A stretch of 64,000 nucleotides of DNA from Apostichopus japonicus (Eukaryota; Echinodermata; Holothuroidea; Aspidochirotida; Stichopodidae). The DNA is taken from the NCBI RefSeq assembly GCF_037975245.1, contig NC_092577.1, forward strand, positions 15,168,513 to 15,232,512, written 5' to 3'. Within the stretch, counting starts at the first letter, position 1; each line of letters begins with the position of its first letter. Positions 11,020 through 23,577 of this stretch are shown here, piece by piece. The notes beneath the pieces are model-generated. The model saw only the letters and a list, made by a program, of their open reading frames with translations, was not told the origin of the DNA and searched no databases. The translations under genes and the position numbers were made by a program.

Positions 11020-12401
11020 CAGGGACGTAGCTAAGGCCTGATGATTAAGGGGGGGGGGGGGGGTGTAGTGGCTGAAATTCCAACTGGATGGGTTTTGGAG
11101 CCAGAAAATTCCGACTGCTGCCTTGTACCCCCCCACCCCCCCCCCCCCTCACTACTCGTCAACGATACGGTCAGTGTCAGTCAGACACCCCATCGAACTT
11201 TTTTCGATACATTTGTACAACTGGCCCTCACTTCACAAGCGTATTAATCACTATGGGTAAGCAAGTAAGCAACTGAGTATATTTATCTGCTTGGAGGCTA
11301 CATAGACTACTGACCACAAAAGCTATGTTAATGTAACCAAGGGGAAAACTTTTTTTCACCAAATTATATTCGTCGACATAGTGAATTACCAAAAAATACA
11401 GTGCTTTTTACTAGCACGCTTAATATTATTTTCTTGGGGGGGGGGGGAGGTGGGGCTATTTATCACTCACATTAAATAATTTCAATTTTCACATTATTAC
11501 AACTGAGCATTTGGAATGAAGTGAACAATTAAACATTTTGCATACAATGTTTCAAAGGCTCAGTTGGAATGAAGTGAACAATTGAACATTTTGCCAAAAA
11601 ATGTCCAATTGACGAGATAAGATAAGTTGTCAATTAAACATTTTGCAGAAAATTTTCAATTGCTCAGATGGAATGAAGCGAACAATTAAACATTTTGCAG
11701 AAAAATGTCCAATTGACGAGATATGATAAGTTGTCAATTAAACAAGTTTCAGAAAATTGTTCAATTGCTCAGTTAAAGCAACTGAGCAATCGAACATTTT
11801 TCTGATTTTTGATAAGATTTTATCTTGTTATCTAAACAATTAACTGAAAGATGTCAACTAATGGGGCAAAGTTTTTCTTATGTTGATGGAACTTTTAAGC
11901 TTCCGTAGATAAACTTTGAGCGTTTGAATTGTATACAAAAGCATGGAGGTAAACACAGATGACCATAGGCACAATATATATCCTGAACTAACTTGAAGCT
12001 AGCGAACAGGGTCAACCCACCCAATAGCAAAATTAATTCATAAATTAACCGAATTCAAGCTGGCGAACGTTGTACAGTATTTCTATTAGGCATTTGTTTT
12101 ACAGTATTAAAATCGTACGAAGTTTTGTATGGTGGAGTATAAGGATCGCGAGATACAATTTCTCAATGTGACAAGAAAAACTTGGTAAATATGACTGATT
12201 TAAAGGTCAATTTTGACCAAAATTTTAGGTCACTCACAAATTACAAGAATATATGAAAATTAGATTGCGACAGTCGGAAAAATTAGAGTGCGACAGTCGG
12301 AAATTCCGACTGTCGCACTCAAAGTTTCCAACTGCCGTCATTTTTACCAAGATTGGGGGAGGTGAGACACGCCCCCCACACCCCCTCTAGAGACGTCCCT
12401 G
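11020..12401 (+). mobile_element. Non-autonomous hAT-type transposon, copy 1 (1,382 bp)
   Basis: The ends are CAGGGACGTAGCTA on the left and the reverse complement of CAGGGACGTCTCTA on the right. The flanking 8-bp duplication is perfect: CGTGTAGC at 11012-11019 and 12402-12409. The 8-bp duplication and CAGGG ends are typical of the hAT superfamily. Inside are G and C tracts near each end, internal repeats around CAATTGACGAGATA and TTTTGCAGAAAA, and a 35-base hairpin. No transposase frame exists. The copy at 21,824-23,108 is collinear but in the opposite orientation. Confidence 0.93.
12286..12320. repeat. Perfect 17-bp-stem hairpin inside the hAT element
   Basis: GAGTGCGACAGTCGGAA is followed, after a single A, by its exact reverse complement. 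The same GCGACAGTCGG motif occurs once more just upstream (about 12,268-12,278). The copy in the second element (about 21,905-21,940) has one broken pair. Confidence 0.9.
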
Positions 12402-12809
12402 CGTGTAGCAGTACAACATTGAGTAGGATAAGCATACTGCTTTTGGGGGAGGTCAAAGGTCATTTGGAGTCACCAGGGTCAAATTGGGGAAACCTGGTAA
12501 ACATGATATTGTAAGGAGGGAAGCTTGGATATACTGTACATCTTGCAATACCCGCTTTTGTTTAGTGCTGTTGTTCCTTTATTATAATATATCAGCTCTT
12601 GGGTTATCTTCTGCCGATACCCAACTTGGGTATCGGTAGAAGAAACGTTCAATACTCACATTGTAGTAACTAGCTTAATGTTGGTTTCCTAAACTTTCCA
12701 ATTATTCTTTGCAAGTGCAATGTTAGTAACGTTTCGATTTTGAAAATTATTTCCGCCGAACCTCATTGGAATTAGTGGACAAAGAGTAACACACTACTAC
12801 CGTGGCAGA

Positions 12810-13248
12810 CAGGCGCGGCGGAACGGGAAAATTATTGGGGGGCTAATGTGTGGAGACTATGTAAGCGGAGCGCCACCATCAGTTGGCGCGGAGCGTACAA
12901 GAAAATTTTGGGTTTTTCAAAACCCCCAGATGGCCGGAAACGGCACTTCCCGAGTGTTTCATGCCCTAAAATATGGATCTCAAGCCTGCAATTTTTCAGA
13001 TTGCACGTAAAAATCTGTAAAAACATTGTAATTTGTATATTCGATGGTGTTTTAAGAGAGTAGCTATTACTCGTAGTGTACTCGCAAAGACGTTTTTGAG
13101 TGTAGTAAATTACTACTTGCAATTAAATGCAATAATTAAATAATTAATTAAATAAATATTGGGGGGGCTTATCATGCATTTCCCCCTCAACTTTTTCATT
13201 GGGGGCTGAGCCCCCCCCCCAGCCCCCCCCCCCGTTCCACCGCCACTG
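12810..13248. mobile_element. 439-bp hAT-type MITE
   Basis: The left end is CAGGCGCGGCGGAACGGG and the right end reads CAGTGGCGGTGGAACGGG on the other strand. A perfect 8-bp target duplication GTGGCAGA lies at 12802-12809 and 13249-13256. It has no coding capacity. The inside contains GCGCCACCATCAGTTGGCGC, a near-palindrome also present in fragments at about 2,985 and 32,725, so this is a dispersed family. Confidence 0.92.
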
Positions 13249-13256
13249 GTGGCAGA

Positions 13257-14365
13257 GCTATCTTCTTGTATGAGCCAATGTGACATCAATATGTGTATCT
13301 TCCTTGTTCAGTATGTTTCTTAAGGAGAAGACCAAGGACATTTTTTCATGGATACAAAAATCCAGGTAATTCGATCCAGGTATTCGATCCATGTACTACT
13401 GGGTTACCTAGGCATGATTCTCAGCCCTTAAACATCGTCCTAACCTTCCCAAACAGTTCTCCATAATTCATTTACTTACATTATACCTAAATACATCGGT
13501 ATTGGTCCAAACTTTAAGCATCCTAGAGGCTTTGATTATCCACGTTTTATCCCTGAATATTATTGAAGTTTAGTAAACAATTAAAAAAATATATCTTATT
13601 GTAGATAACTACTTTTTTGGAAGTATAATGCTTGCTGAAATTTCAGAATGGGTGACCATTGTCTGACTCATATTCGAGGCAGTAGTGATGGCATTTAATC
13701 CTACGGAAACAATGCTCCATGCCATTAGTTCAAATAATCCAACCTTACTCAAACAGTGAAGGAACATATTACTTATGCGCAAAGTGCTACTGGTGAACGT
13801 TGACGTGTTCATAAATCTTGTTGATATGCTTATTGCTCGGTTCGATTGGCGTGGCCTAGTTGAACTGAAAGTTCTGCCACAATAACTTCACAGCTCACAC
13901 GCAACTTCGTTGATGTTGTTATCTTATTAAAAGCAACTTCAACTATCTTCATTCACCATTCCAAGGGGACAAACTTTGTCAAACACACTTCTATAGTCTA
14001 TGTTAGTTCAGATCTTGACATATGTAACGAACCAGTCATTTTTCTCCGCACAACTTTTGAAAGTGAAATACAAGGTCATGGTGAGCTCATCTAGCACAGA
14101 AGTCTGTGACGTGTTCTCATGTTGGGTAATATAAACATCAACACAGCTACAGTTTATACAACCTTTCGCAGCGAGGAATAGTTCGTGTGACCTACAATAT
14201 TCACTTGAATAATGAATGGGGAATCACTGAAGTACCTGGTTGTCGTTGGGGTTAGTGCAGAGTCTTTCATACATACATGGTGGCGAGTTCTTTATTTCCA
14301 ACGACTGTAAACAATCAGTCGTACGAACAGTACTGCAAATACTGTCTAGCTGACAATTATCTGCC

Positions 14366-14401
<36 letters not shown>

Positions 14402-16279
14402 TGGGTGCATCCTGGTGTACGTGCGTGCGAGTTTTGTTACCGTAGTTGTCTTTTTAAACTGTCCTTTATGATTACTGAACACAACAAAAGTGACATGCTG
14501 GGTGCAGTGAATAGAGTGAAACGTGAAGACAATGAGAACTAGAACTGTATTTGTTCACTAATATGTGTCACTGTAGTGCGCAGTGATGGTGATAATCAAT
14601 GGAGGGGTCTTTGTTACTGCAAGTTTTAAAGTTGAAGTTATTTCGGTCACGGATAAGCCAGTTCGGCGTTTGTTCCTGTACTGTAGACCAATGCTAGGCT
14701 ATATTGTGCAATGTTTATTAACAGTACTCTAGCTCTCAATCACCGCCAATATAAACGAAAAAAATCACGGATAAACCCATCACAGATTTACTGGAAAACG
14801 AAACCAATTTACGGTTGTCAATCACGAATCACGCCTGTTCCTGGCGTGACAGAGAAAACCCTGGACACCATGATTGGGCAAACTGAACAACATGTTAACG
14901 GTACTGTATGCTCGCCTAGTTAGAGATAATTTGCGAACATACGATGGATTATTTCGAAGGCTTATTGCACGATTAATCTGTCTAAAGTCTTCAAGTGTGG
15001 ATCTATTCTACCACAGCTGTACAAATGTAGCTTTCGACGGTTTACCCAACAAATATTCTAGTTCATCTTCCATGCCCTTGTTTTTCATAACCACAACACG
15101 CAGGTGCGTCAATCCGTAGTCACGGGTAGAGGGGATAGAAATTATAGATACAAACAAACACTCAGCATATAAACACACATGTATACATACATGACTTAGA
15201 GGTCCCTAATCTTGAATTTTTTTTCTTTTATTTTCTTGTATAATTTTCTTGTCTTGTTCAAGATTGCAAAGTTGAATAGAAATGTTTCAATGCATAGAAG
15301 TAGGAGGCGTGACTGGGACTTCAGCCCCCATTAAGTTGTAAATTCGGGAAGTACATTGGCAATTTCGCTCAGTATATACTTTTTAAGAAAAAGTCGCCCA
15401 GGAAATAACCTGGGCACGAAAACCAAACTACCGAACGGCTGATCCGCTCTCAACCCCAGTCCCCTTGCATCGGGGCTGTGACTGTGTGATCATTGTCGGG
15501 TGTGCATCACCATTCCCCTCGAAAAGGAATAGATACAGTATGTTACTAAGGTCAAGTCGAACGTGGCTCAGACCCAACCCTGCCACAATTTGTAAAAACG
15601 GTCGCTTATGCCTATGATCAGAAAACCGTATTAAGATTGATGCCGACACATCCCGGCAAGATGGTACAACCCTGTCATAATTAATATTTTAGTGTTGACT
15701 CTGAGATTTCAATAATATCTGTCGAGCAACGTAATCAACCTAAGATGAGACTGTTGTACAAATCTGAATAATAGTTAAGTAAATTTGTTGTGTGTATCTC
15801 AAGTGGACTTATAGTCTCACAAATAATACTAGGGAAATATGGAATAATGTAGCAGGTAGAAAACTTTCTCGGGCCACATATCAAGAAACTGATCTAGGCT
15901 GATAGAAGTATAGGATCATTTGACATATTTTCATGCATTATTTTGTAGATATGTTAAGTACATTATATACAACCCATGGTCCTTGTTTTCCAGGAGATTT
16001 GGATCGTAAAATTGTCCGGCCCAAAGAACCACAAACTAAGGTTCAATCCGGTTTATCCCACACAGTAAACAACATTAATAAACAGTGTTGTACTCAAGGG
16101 GAAAATAGTAGCCATTGGCTCCTAAATGAAAACCAGATGCAGAAATGATCGTGGTTTCGATGATGTAACATGAGCAGTTTCCTTCATGCATCTGACATAA
16201 TGTATAGTGAGGGTGTACAACATACTTGATCTTAGTAATACAGTGAAAAGCAGTGTGATATGACAAACAATAAATTCAC
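13257..16279. other. Unassigned spacer with a TA microsatellite
   Basis: No convincing exon. A TA run is at about 14370-14399. Short open frames at 13609-13812, 14711-14923, 14874-15119 and 15428-15649 have no recognised domains, and those on opposite strands or in different frames overlap. Confidence 0.35.
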
Positions 16280-17200
16280 AATAACACAGGCTGTCCTGAA
16301 ATGACCATTGACCTCAACAACAGGCGTCTTGTACTAAATGTGATAGACACATCAACATAATAAATATGACATCTGTCCTTATTGAAATCTTATTATTATT
16401 TTTTTATTTTTTTTGGGCTCACAGTTTGAACCCTGGTGAACTCAAACGACCATTGACCTACGCCCACAACATTAGGCTTTTTGTTCTCAATGTGGTACAA
16501 TTACATACCAAATAGGCTATCTGTCCAAGCTTTTCTTGCGACACTTTGTTGAGGAGGGTGCGTTAGTTTAGAGAGCCAGGTAAGAGGTGACGGAAGTAAA
16601 TTGTTGGCGTTTGTTGACTTCAAATAACATTTGCCCTCCACCAAAAGCAATAATAGGCTCCTTAAATTGTTTATCTACAAACCAAATATGAATTCTGTCC
16701 AAGGTTTCCTTCTCGCAATACCATATTTACAAGGCTTTCAAAATTTAACCTGTCCCCCCCCCAACAAAAAATGACCTTTGACCTGCACCAAAATCAATAG
16801 GCTTCTTTTACTCAATGTTATACACCTTCAATCTAGTATGAGATCTGTCCAAACGCCCAATATTGAGATATCATATTTACAAGGTTTGCACAATTTTTCC
16901 TCTGATGAACCCAAATGACCTTTGACATCCTCAAAAAACATATAGGCTTCTTGTACTCAATGTGTTCATAACGTTTGAAATACGAGATCTGTCCAAGCAT
17001 ACTTTCTTGAGATATCGTGTTTACAAGATTTTCACAATTTCACATCTGGTGACCCCAAATGAACACCACGAAAAACAGTAGGCTTCTTGTACTCAATGTG
17101 GTTCTTCTACACACCAAATATGAAATTGGTTCGGCCATCCTTTCTTCAGATATCGTGTTTACATGATGGGAGTCACAAACGCGCGCACACACACTTACGC
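16280..17200. repeat. Degenerate tandem repeat, units about 130-170 bp
   Basis: Five or more units share the phrases AATGACCTTTGACCT, 'aaaacaatagg', CTTCTTGTACTCAATGTG, 'ccaaatatgagatctgtcc', 'tcttgagatatc' and 'gtttacaaggttttcacaatt'. It ends in a CA-rich tail and CGCCATCATGA. Each unit has one or two TGACCT motifs. A related, more diverged pair of units is at 7,960-8,290. Confidence 0.85.
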
Positions 17201-18599
17201 CATCATGAAAGCAAAGGTTACGATTATCATCGAAATCAAAAAGTTAGGCGCCAGCTTTACAACTGGTCTGATAACCGGTATCAGTGTTGCAACTTAAACT
17301 AAAATGAGGTGAAAAGTGGACCGTAAGGAAATACAATATTCTTAATATCGTAATATAGATAGAACATAAACCAATCACGGTTCACGAACCAGTGTTTACT
17401 AGGATTTTGAAACGTGCGTCCCTGGACCTCATCTGCTCGAAAATGTTTGAATACAACAGATACAAACTTGCTTCCGCCCATAGACTTCTGTGATAAAACC
17501 TCAAGCCAAAAAGCTGTTATATGATCTTTATGGTTTTTGGAAGTCAAGTAAAACATTACTAGATCCCAATTTTGTCACGTATAGACTTATTAGTATGGTA
17601 GAGGTCTATACACACACAAACAATGAATTAAAAAGAAAGAAAAAGGTTGCAGTACATATCAAGCAAATGTATAAATTAGAATGTTCACCAAAGCTGATGT
17701 TTATCCTGTTGTGGTAGGCTTAGCATAAGCTCATTGTTTACAATGCACTGAATTATTTTCCTATGTACCGTAGGCCATAAAAGCTATACTCCGATTCCGA
17801 TTAGCTGATCACTGAGGGCTCGGAAATAGCAGTTTCCAATCCATGTCCTTACACATGCTTTATGACCCTCAAGCCACATCTATTCGCATTTGAAATTAGA
17901 CGGCGTGATGATTTTCTGTAATATGAGTAATAGACGCAATTTAAAAACAAAAGATTAATTGTGATGGGATCCCAAAGCTAGTAAGTAAATTTCCCAACAT
18001 TTTGGCCCATACAGCAGGTGTACAGTTCTCGGATGAGAGCTATTCAAGGGCGTTTCTAAATATAGGGAAAGGCAGATGGGACGTCAGTCTATAGATGTAG
18101 TCCCCAACATGCCGGTTCCGTCGTTAAATGCACATTTGTACACTCCATGTGCTGCAAGCATGTTTTAACCTTTATGCCATACTTTAATTTTGCAAAGGGG
18201 AGAGGGCGGTCGTTATAAGTTTCGTGACTGCAATATTACTAATGGTATTCTTGTGGGGGAAACAGATAACACAACTTTAAAATAGGATAAGTTGAAAGAT
18301 TGTTTTCTTGACATATTGGTCTAGTTCCGAGGATATGGAAACAGAGCAAAACAACATTGGACTAAATATCTCCATGAACAAACAGAAATTGTAATGAAAC
18401 CCGGCATATGTACTAGACTTTGAAATGTCCAAAGTCACCGACACCGGGGTGGGGGCGGGGGCATGGCAATGATTTTCAAATAGACCTTTTTTAAACATGT
18501 TAAGTTGGTGAATTTTCGACAACTTTTGTCTTGCCTCAGGCTGTCTCCCTCCCCCCCCCCCCCCAATAGGAAAGAAAAAGTGTCCTCAAATTTCAAAAT
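17201..18599. other. Unassigned spacer
   Basis: No recognisable gene or complete repeat. A C-tract at 18,550 and a G-rich stretch at 18,450 resemble transposon edges, but no paired termini were seen. Confidence 0.3.
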
Positions 18600-18790
18600 G
18601 TCGACTTTTAAAGTCACAATTAAGACTTTTTATCTCAAACGTCTTACTTTTTAAGTCAACATGTTGAGATAACAAGTTAAAGTTTTGACATCTTATCTTA
18701 TAATTTTGCTTTTTTTTTACTTTACGAGTCAAAATGTTGAGATAAAAAGTAAAATGTCAAAACTTTGGGATAAAAAGTCAATTTGAGGCC
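18600..18790. repeat. Short-period repeat of GAGATAAAAAGT type
   Basis: Variants of AAAATGTTGAGATAAAAAGT recur on both strands with irregular spacing, giving a partly self-complementary patch. Confidence 0.6.
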
Positions 18791-19424
18791 CCCTTTTCCC
18801 CTATGTCCCTATTAAGCCAACGTAGATTTGGAATACCCTCGAATTTTATAATTTGTTTCTTTCTGTAACCATGCATCTGCCCCCCCCTTCTAAATCCATG
18901 TCGGGTAGCCCGGTATTTCGTGACTGATTTGTATCACGTTTCGGAAAATAGCCGTTTACACTGGTTGCCCCGTGACAATGGAAGCTGGTCAGTGATTCAT
19001 GCGTAATTATCAATAGCTATCCAGATGGTCACATTATTGGGCCAACCCCTTGGCACCCCGTTCGCCAGTAGGCTCACTGAACATACTACATCTAAGGTCT
19101 ACCACCCAAAGAAGCCTTTAAATAAAGATAAAATGTTTCAAACTTAGCATTTTCTGTCACTGCTATAGCTATGCAACAGAATGCGAACGAACGGGTTGTA
19201 GGCCTTTCACTCAGACACTGTGTATGCATAATGTGTGTTTTAGATGGAACACGTATCGCGTGCTTGTAGCATAGCCAAATGAGCCATTTTGGATAGCGCA
19301 TGTGGTACAAATCCATTTTTTATGTACATAAATCACAACATTCCTGTCGACTGACTGAACTCGCGATATTTAAGAATTTTAAATAAGGAGGAATAAATAG
19401 TTGCAACAAATTATGACCCAGTAT

Positions 19425-19545
19425 AGGTAAGTGACTTAAAAATGTGCACAAGTAGGGGGAACATTTGATATTGTGTGTAAATGTGGGGGGACATGTCCCC
19501 CCCCTGTCCCCTCAGGATTGACGCCCATGACAATACATAATATGA
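19425..19545. repeat. One end of a GGGCGTCAATC-type repeat
   Basis: Read on the minus strand it begins CATGGGCGTCAATCCTGAGG and continues with a G-tract and a GGGGACATGTCCCC palindrome. Similar pieces are at about 3,165-3,290 and, as GGAGCGTCAATC, at about 29,794. Only one end was recognised. Confidence 0.5.
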
Positions 19546-19777
19546 GCTATACACGGGCAACCATATACTTACGGAACAGCTATAGCTGTGGAAACTAAAT
19601 ATCACTGTGTAACATACAATGCCATGCAATCGCGGGGTAGCTGTCTGTGCAGAGATCACCAAATAACACCGAGTCATTGCGAATATATATATATATATAA
19701 ATATATATATAGAAGTGTATAAAATGTTCCAAGTAGAACACGACAGAGTGCTCAATTCCGCGTTATGAAGAAGAGCG

Positions 19778-19992
19778 TAATTTTTGAATTTTGCAGCCAA
19801 ACCTCTAATTTCAGATCTTTTGTTCAGGAACAAAAGGTCTGAAATCCTCGCAAGCTGCAGACACCAACCAAAACACCCCCAAAATAAAGTCAAGACTAAG
19901 ATGAAAGAGAGATAGCTTTTTAGTACACCTCCTGACGATTGCTAGTAAGCATGAAACTCTGAGTAGAGGTTTGGCTGCAAAATTCAAAATTT
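19778..19992. repeat. Foldback element, about 215 bp
   Basis: The outer arms TTTTGAATTTTGCAGCCAAA (in 19780-19803) and their reverse complement (in 19968-19990) pair over about 28 bases. A second hairpin lies inside at about 19809-19846, where ATTTCAGATCTTTTGTTC pairs with GAACAAAAGGTCTGAAAT with one mismatch. TA microsatellites flank it on both sides (19,683-19,712 and 19,994-20,062), consistent with a palindromic MITE in TA-rich target DNA. Confidence 0.7.
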
Positions 19993-20062
19993 AAATATAT
20001 ATATATATATTTAACTTGTTCAAATGTTTATATATATATATCTTGTTCAAATGTTTATATAT

Positions 20063-21134
20063 ATTGTTTCATTCAAGAATGTTGAATCATAGCTTTGAAT
20101 TGTGCGTATAGGTTTGGAGTAGTATTTTTCTCAAAGAGATCAATTTTTACGGGCATAGAGTCAACAGTTATCCGTCACCTGTGAAATTGAACCTGTGAAA
20201 TTGAAATACCCTCAGAATGTATGCTAAGCACAATTGAAGAACATTCGACCATCAGTTGAGCAGGTGAGTGAATATGTAGTGCTGATGAATATACCAATAT
20301 TGTAGAGTGCAAGCGTACTACAATAACTAAGAAAAGGTCACGGCAATTACCTGGTGTCAATCCGACAGTCTGAGCGAAACGCAAGTGTTTAGTTGATATT
20401 AAAGACGTAGCCAAGAGTGCATTGGAGCATCCCCCTCCCTTCAATGTTTTTGTGTACTGTGTATTGTACACTGCTTGTGTCCCTTTGATTAACAGTAATC
20501 AGTTAACAGCAATCCAAAGTGACCGGAAAGACATAAAAGAACATGGCTATGGACTTTTGTGGGCTCCCTGTCAGAGCCGTATATTAAGCGAGTTGTGACT
20601 GAGAAGGTTAACAGTCACGTGATTGGAAGTGCCATTATTGTGTCCGTTTAAATGTACTATATCAACGCGTGACTGTAGTAAAAAAAAAAACAGTAAAGGC
20701 CTATGGTGAGTTGCTGTTAGTATGTAAATTTGGCAATGTGTATGGGAATGCAAACATCTCACTAAACCTAAAAGAAGGAAATAATTAGCACATATATTAA
20801 TATTTGTTTATAAATAACATGTTGGAATACGAAATGTCGATTTTAAAAAGGAATTTACTTGGTGACTTTAATATTCGATGGCAGCAAATACACAGCTTTG
20901 TACATGTTCCGGGTTTCAAAATGTTCACCATTTAAATGTTCTAATTGATTAGGGCTGAATTGGTGAAGTTATGGACGCCCAAAATATTAATGTCCATATG
21001 TTTCGTTATTAACATTGTTAATTATTTAGTTAATTGTTTATGTTTTCTGTTACGAGAGGCTGGGATAAAAACTTCCATATACAAAACTAAGGCATTGGAT
21101 TGTTCCATTACTGAAGTCTTTATCTAAATATACT
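20063..21134. other. Unassigned spacer
   Basis: No domain was recognised in any open frame. The minus-strand frame at 20175-20471 has no splice or domain support. Confidence 0.3.
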
Positions 21135-21823
21135 GGACTTAATGAATTACTCTGCATACAGTTATACAACCGGATTGTGCACTGGACTAAACGAAGTACT
21201 CTGCATACAGTTATACAACAGGGCTGTGAACCTGGACTAAATGAAGTACTCTGCATACAGTTATACTGCAGGGTTGTGTAACTGGACTAAATGAAATACT
21301 TTGCATACAGTTATACAACAGGGTTATGTACCTGGACTCAATGAAGTACTCTGCATACAGTTATACAACAGGGTTGTGTACCTGGACTAAATGAAGTAGG
21401 CCTACACTGCATACAGTTATACAACAGGGTTGTGTAACTGGACTAAATGAAGTATTCTGAATACAGTTATACAACAGGGTTGTGTAACTGGACTAAAAGA
21501 ATTACTCTGCATACAGTTATACAACTGGATTGTGTAACTGGACTAAATTAATTACTCTGCATACAGTTATACAACAGGGTTGTGTAACTGGACTAAATGA
21601 AGTACTCTGCAAACAGTTATACAACAGGGTTGTGTAATTGGACTAAATGAATTACTCTGCATACAGTTTTACAACGGGGCTGTGCACCTGGACTTAATGA
21701 AGTAGACCTACTCTGCATACAGTTATACAACAGGGTTGTGTAACTGGACTAAACAAATTACTCTGCATACAGTTATATAACCTGGTTGTGTACCTGGACT
21801 AAATGAATTACTCTGCATACAGT
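21135..21823. repeat. 50-bp minisatellite, left block (about 14 copies)
   Basis: The unit includes CTCTGCATACAGTTATACAA, then CAGGGTTGTGTAACTGGACT and AAATGAAGTA, and recurs at 50-base spacing (for example 21301 and 21351). Two units carry a short AGGCCTAC or AGACCTAC insertion. The array is interrupted at 21823 by the hAT element and resumes at 23109. Confidence 0.93.
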
Positions 21824-23108
21824 CAGGGACGTCGCTAGAGGGGGGTGTGGGGTGTCTCCCCCCCCCCCCCCATCTTGGTAAAACTGACGATAGTTGGAAA
21901 ATTTGAGTGCGACAGTCGGAATTTCCGACTGTCACACTCTAATTTTTCCGACTGTCGCACTCTAATTTTCATATATTCTTGTAATCTGTGAGTGATATAA
22001 AATTGTCGGTCAAAATTGACCTTTAATCAGTCATATTTACCACGTTTTCCTGGTCACATTGAGAAATTGTATCTCGCGATCCTTATACTCCACCATACAA
22101 AACTTTGTGTGATTTTGAATACTAAAAAAAATCCTAAGAGAACTACTGTACAACGGTCCCAAGCTTGAATTCGGTTAATTTAGGAATTAATTTTGCTATT
22201 GGGTGGGTTGACCCTGTTCACTAGCTTCAAGTAATATACATTGTCTCTATGGTATACAATTAAAACGCTCAATGCTTATCTACGGAAGCTTAAGAGTACC
22301 ATCAACATAAGAAAAACTTTGCCCCATAAGTTGACATTTTTCAGTAAATTGTTTAGATAACAAGATTAAATCTTATCAAAAATCAGAAAAATATGCTGGA
22401 TTGCTCAGTTGCTTTTTACTAAGCAATTGAACAGTTTTCTGAAAAATGTTTAATTGACAACTTATCATAATCTCGTCAATTGGACATTTTTCTGCAAAAT
22501 GTTTAATTGACAACTTATCACATCTCGTCAATTGGAAATTTTGCTGCAAAATTTCCAATTGTTCACTTCATTTTATCTGAGCAATTGAAACATTTTCTGC
22601 AAAATGTTTAATTGATCGCTTCATTCCGACTGCTCAGTTGGAATGAAGTGAACAATTTAAATTTTTCATGTGAGTGATAAATAGCCCCACCCCACCCCCA
22701 AAGAAAATAATATTAAGCGTGCTAGTAAAATGCACTGTATTTTTTGGTAGTTCTCTATGTCGTTGAATATAATTTGTTGAAAATAAAAAGTTATCCCCTT
22801 TGTTACAGTAACATAGCTTTTGAAGTCAGTAGTCTATGTAGCCTTCACGCAGATAACTATACTCAGTTGCTTACTTGCTTAACCAGAGTGATTAATAAGT
22901 TTGTGTGAAGTGAGGGCCAGTGGTACAAATGTATCGAAAAAGTTTCCTACGCGCGCGTTCAGCATGGTATTGTTGACGAGTAGTACAGGGGGAGGGGGGG
23001 GGGCGTACAAGGCAGCAGTCGGAATTTTCTGGCTCCAAAATGCAGTTGGAATTTCAGCCACTACCCCCCACCCCCCCCCCCAATCATCAGGCCTTAGCTA
23101 CGTCCCTG
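21824..23108 (-). mobile_element. Non-autonomous hAT-type transposon, copy 2 (1,285 bp)
   Basis: Same family as the copy at 11,020 but inverted. The left end is CAGGGACGTCGCTAGAGG and the right end is the reverse complement of CAGGGACGTAGCTAAGG. The perfect 8-bp duplication CATACAGT lies at 21816-21823 and 23109-23116. That octamer is part of the host minisatellite unit, and the array continues in phase after the element, so the insertion site can be read exactly. No transposase frame. Confidence 0.94.
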
Positions 23109-23577
23109 CATACAGTTATACAACCGGATTGTGCACTGGACTAAACGAAGTACTCTACATACAGTTATACAACAGGGCTGTTTACCTGGACTAAATGAAG
23201 TACTCTGCATACAGTTATACTGCAGGGTTGTGTAACTGGACTAAGTGAAATACTTTGCATACAGTTATACAACAGGGTTGTGTACCTGGACTAAACGAAG
23301 AACTCTGCATACAGTTATACATCAGGGTTGTGTAACTGGACTTAATGAATTACTCTGCATACAGTTATACAACCGGATTGTGCACTGGACTAAACGAAGT
23401 ACTCTGCATACAGTTATACAACAGGGCTGTGTACCTGGACTAAATGAAGTACTCTGCATACAGTTATACTGCAGGGTTGTGTAACCGGACTAAATGAAAT
23501 ACTTTGCATACAGTTATACAACAGGGTTGTGTACCTGGACTCAATGAATTACTCTGCATACAGTTATACAACAGGGG
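23109..23577. repeat. 50-bp minisatellite, right block (about 9 copies)
   Basis: Continuation of the array at 21135-21823. The units AACCGGATTGTGCACTGGAC, CAGGGCTGT and TGCAGGGTTGTG appear in the same order as at the left end (21,160-21,300) and again near 23,360-23,480. This suggests amplification of a multi-unit block. Confidence 0.92.
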
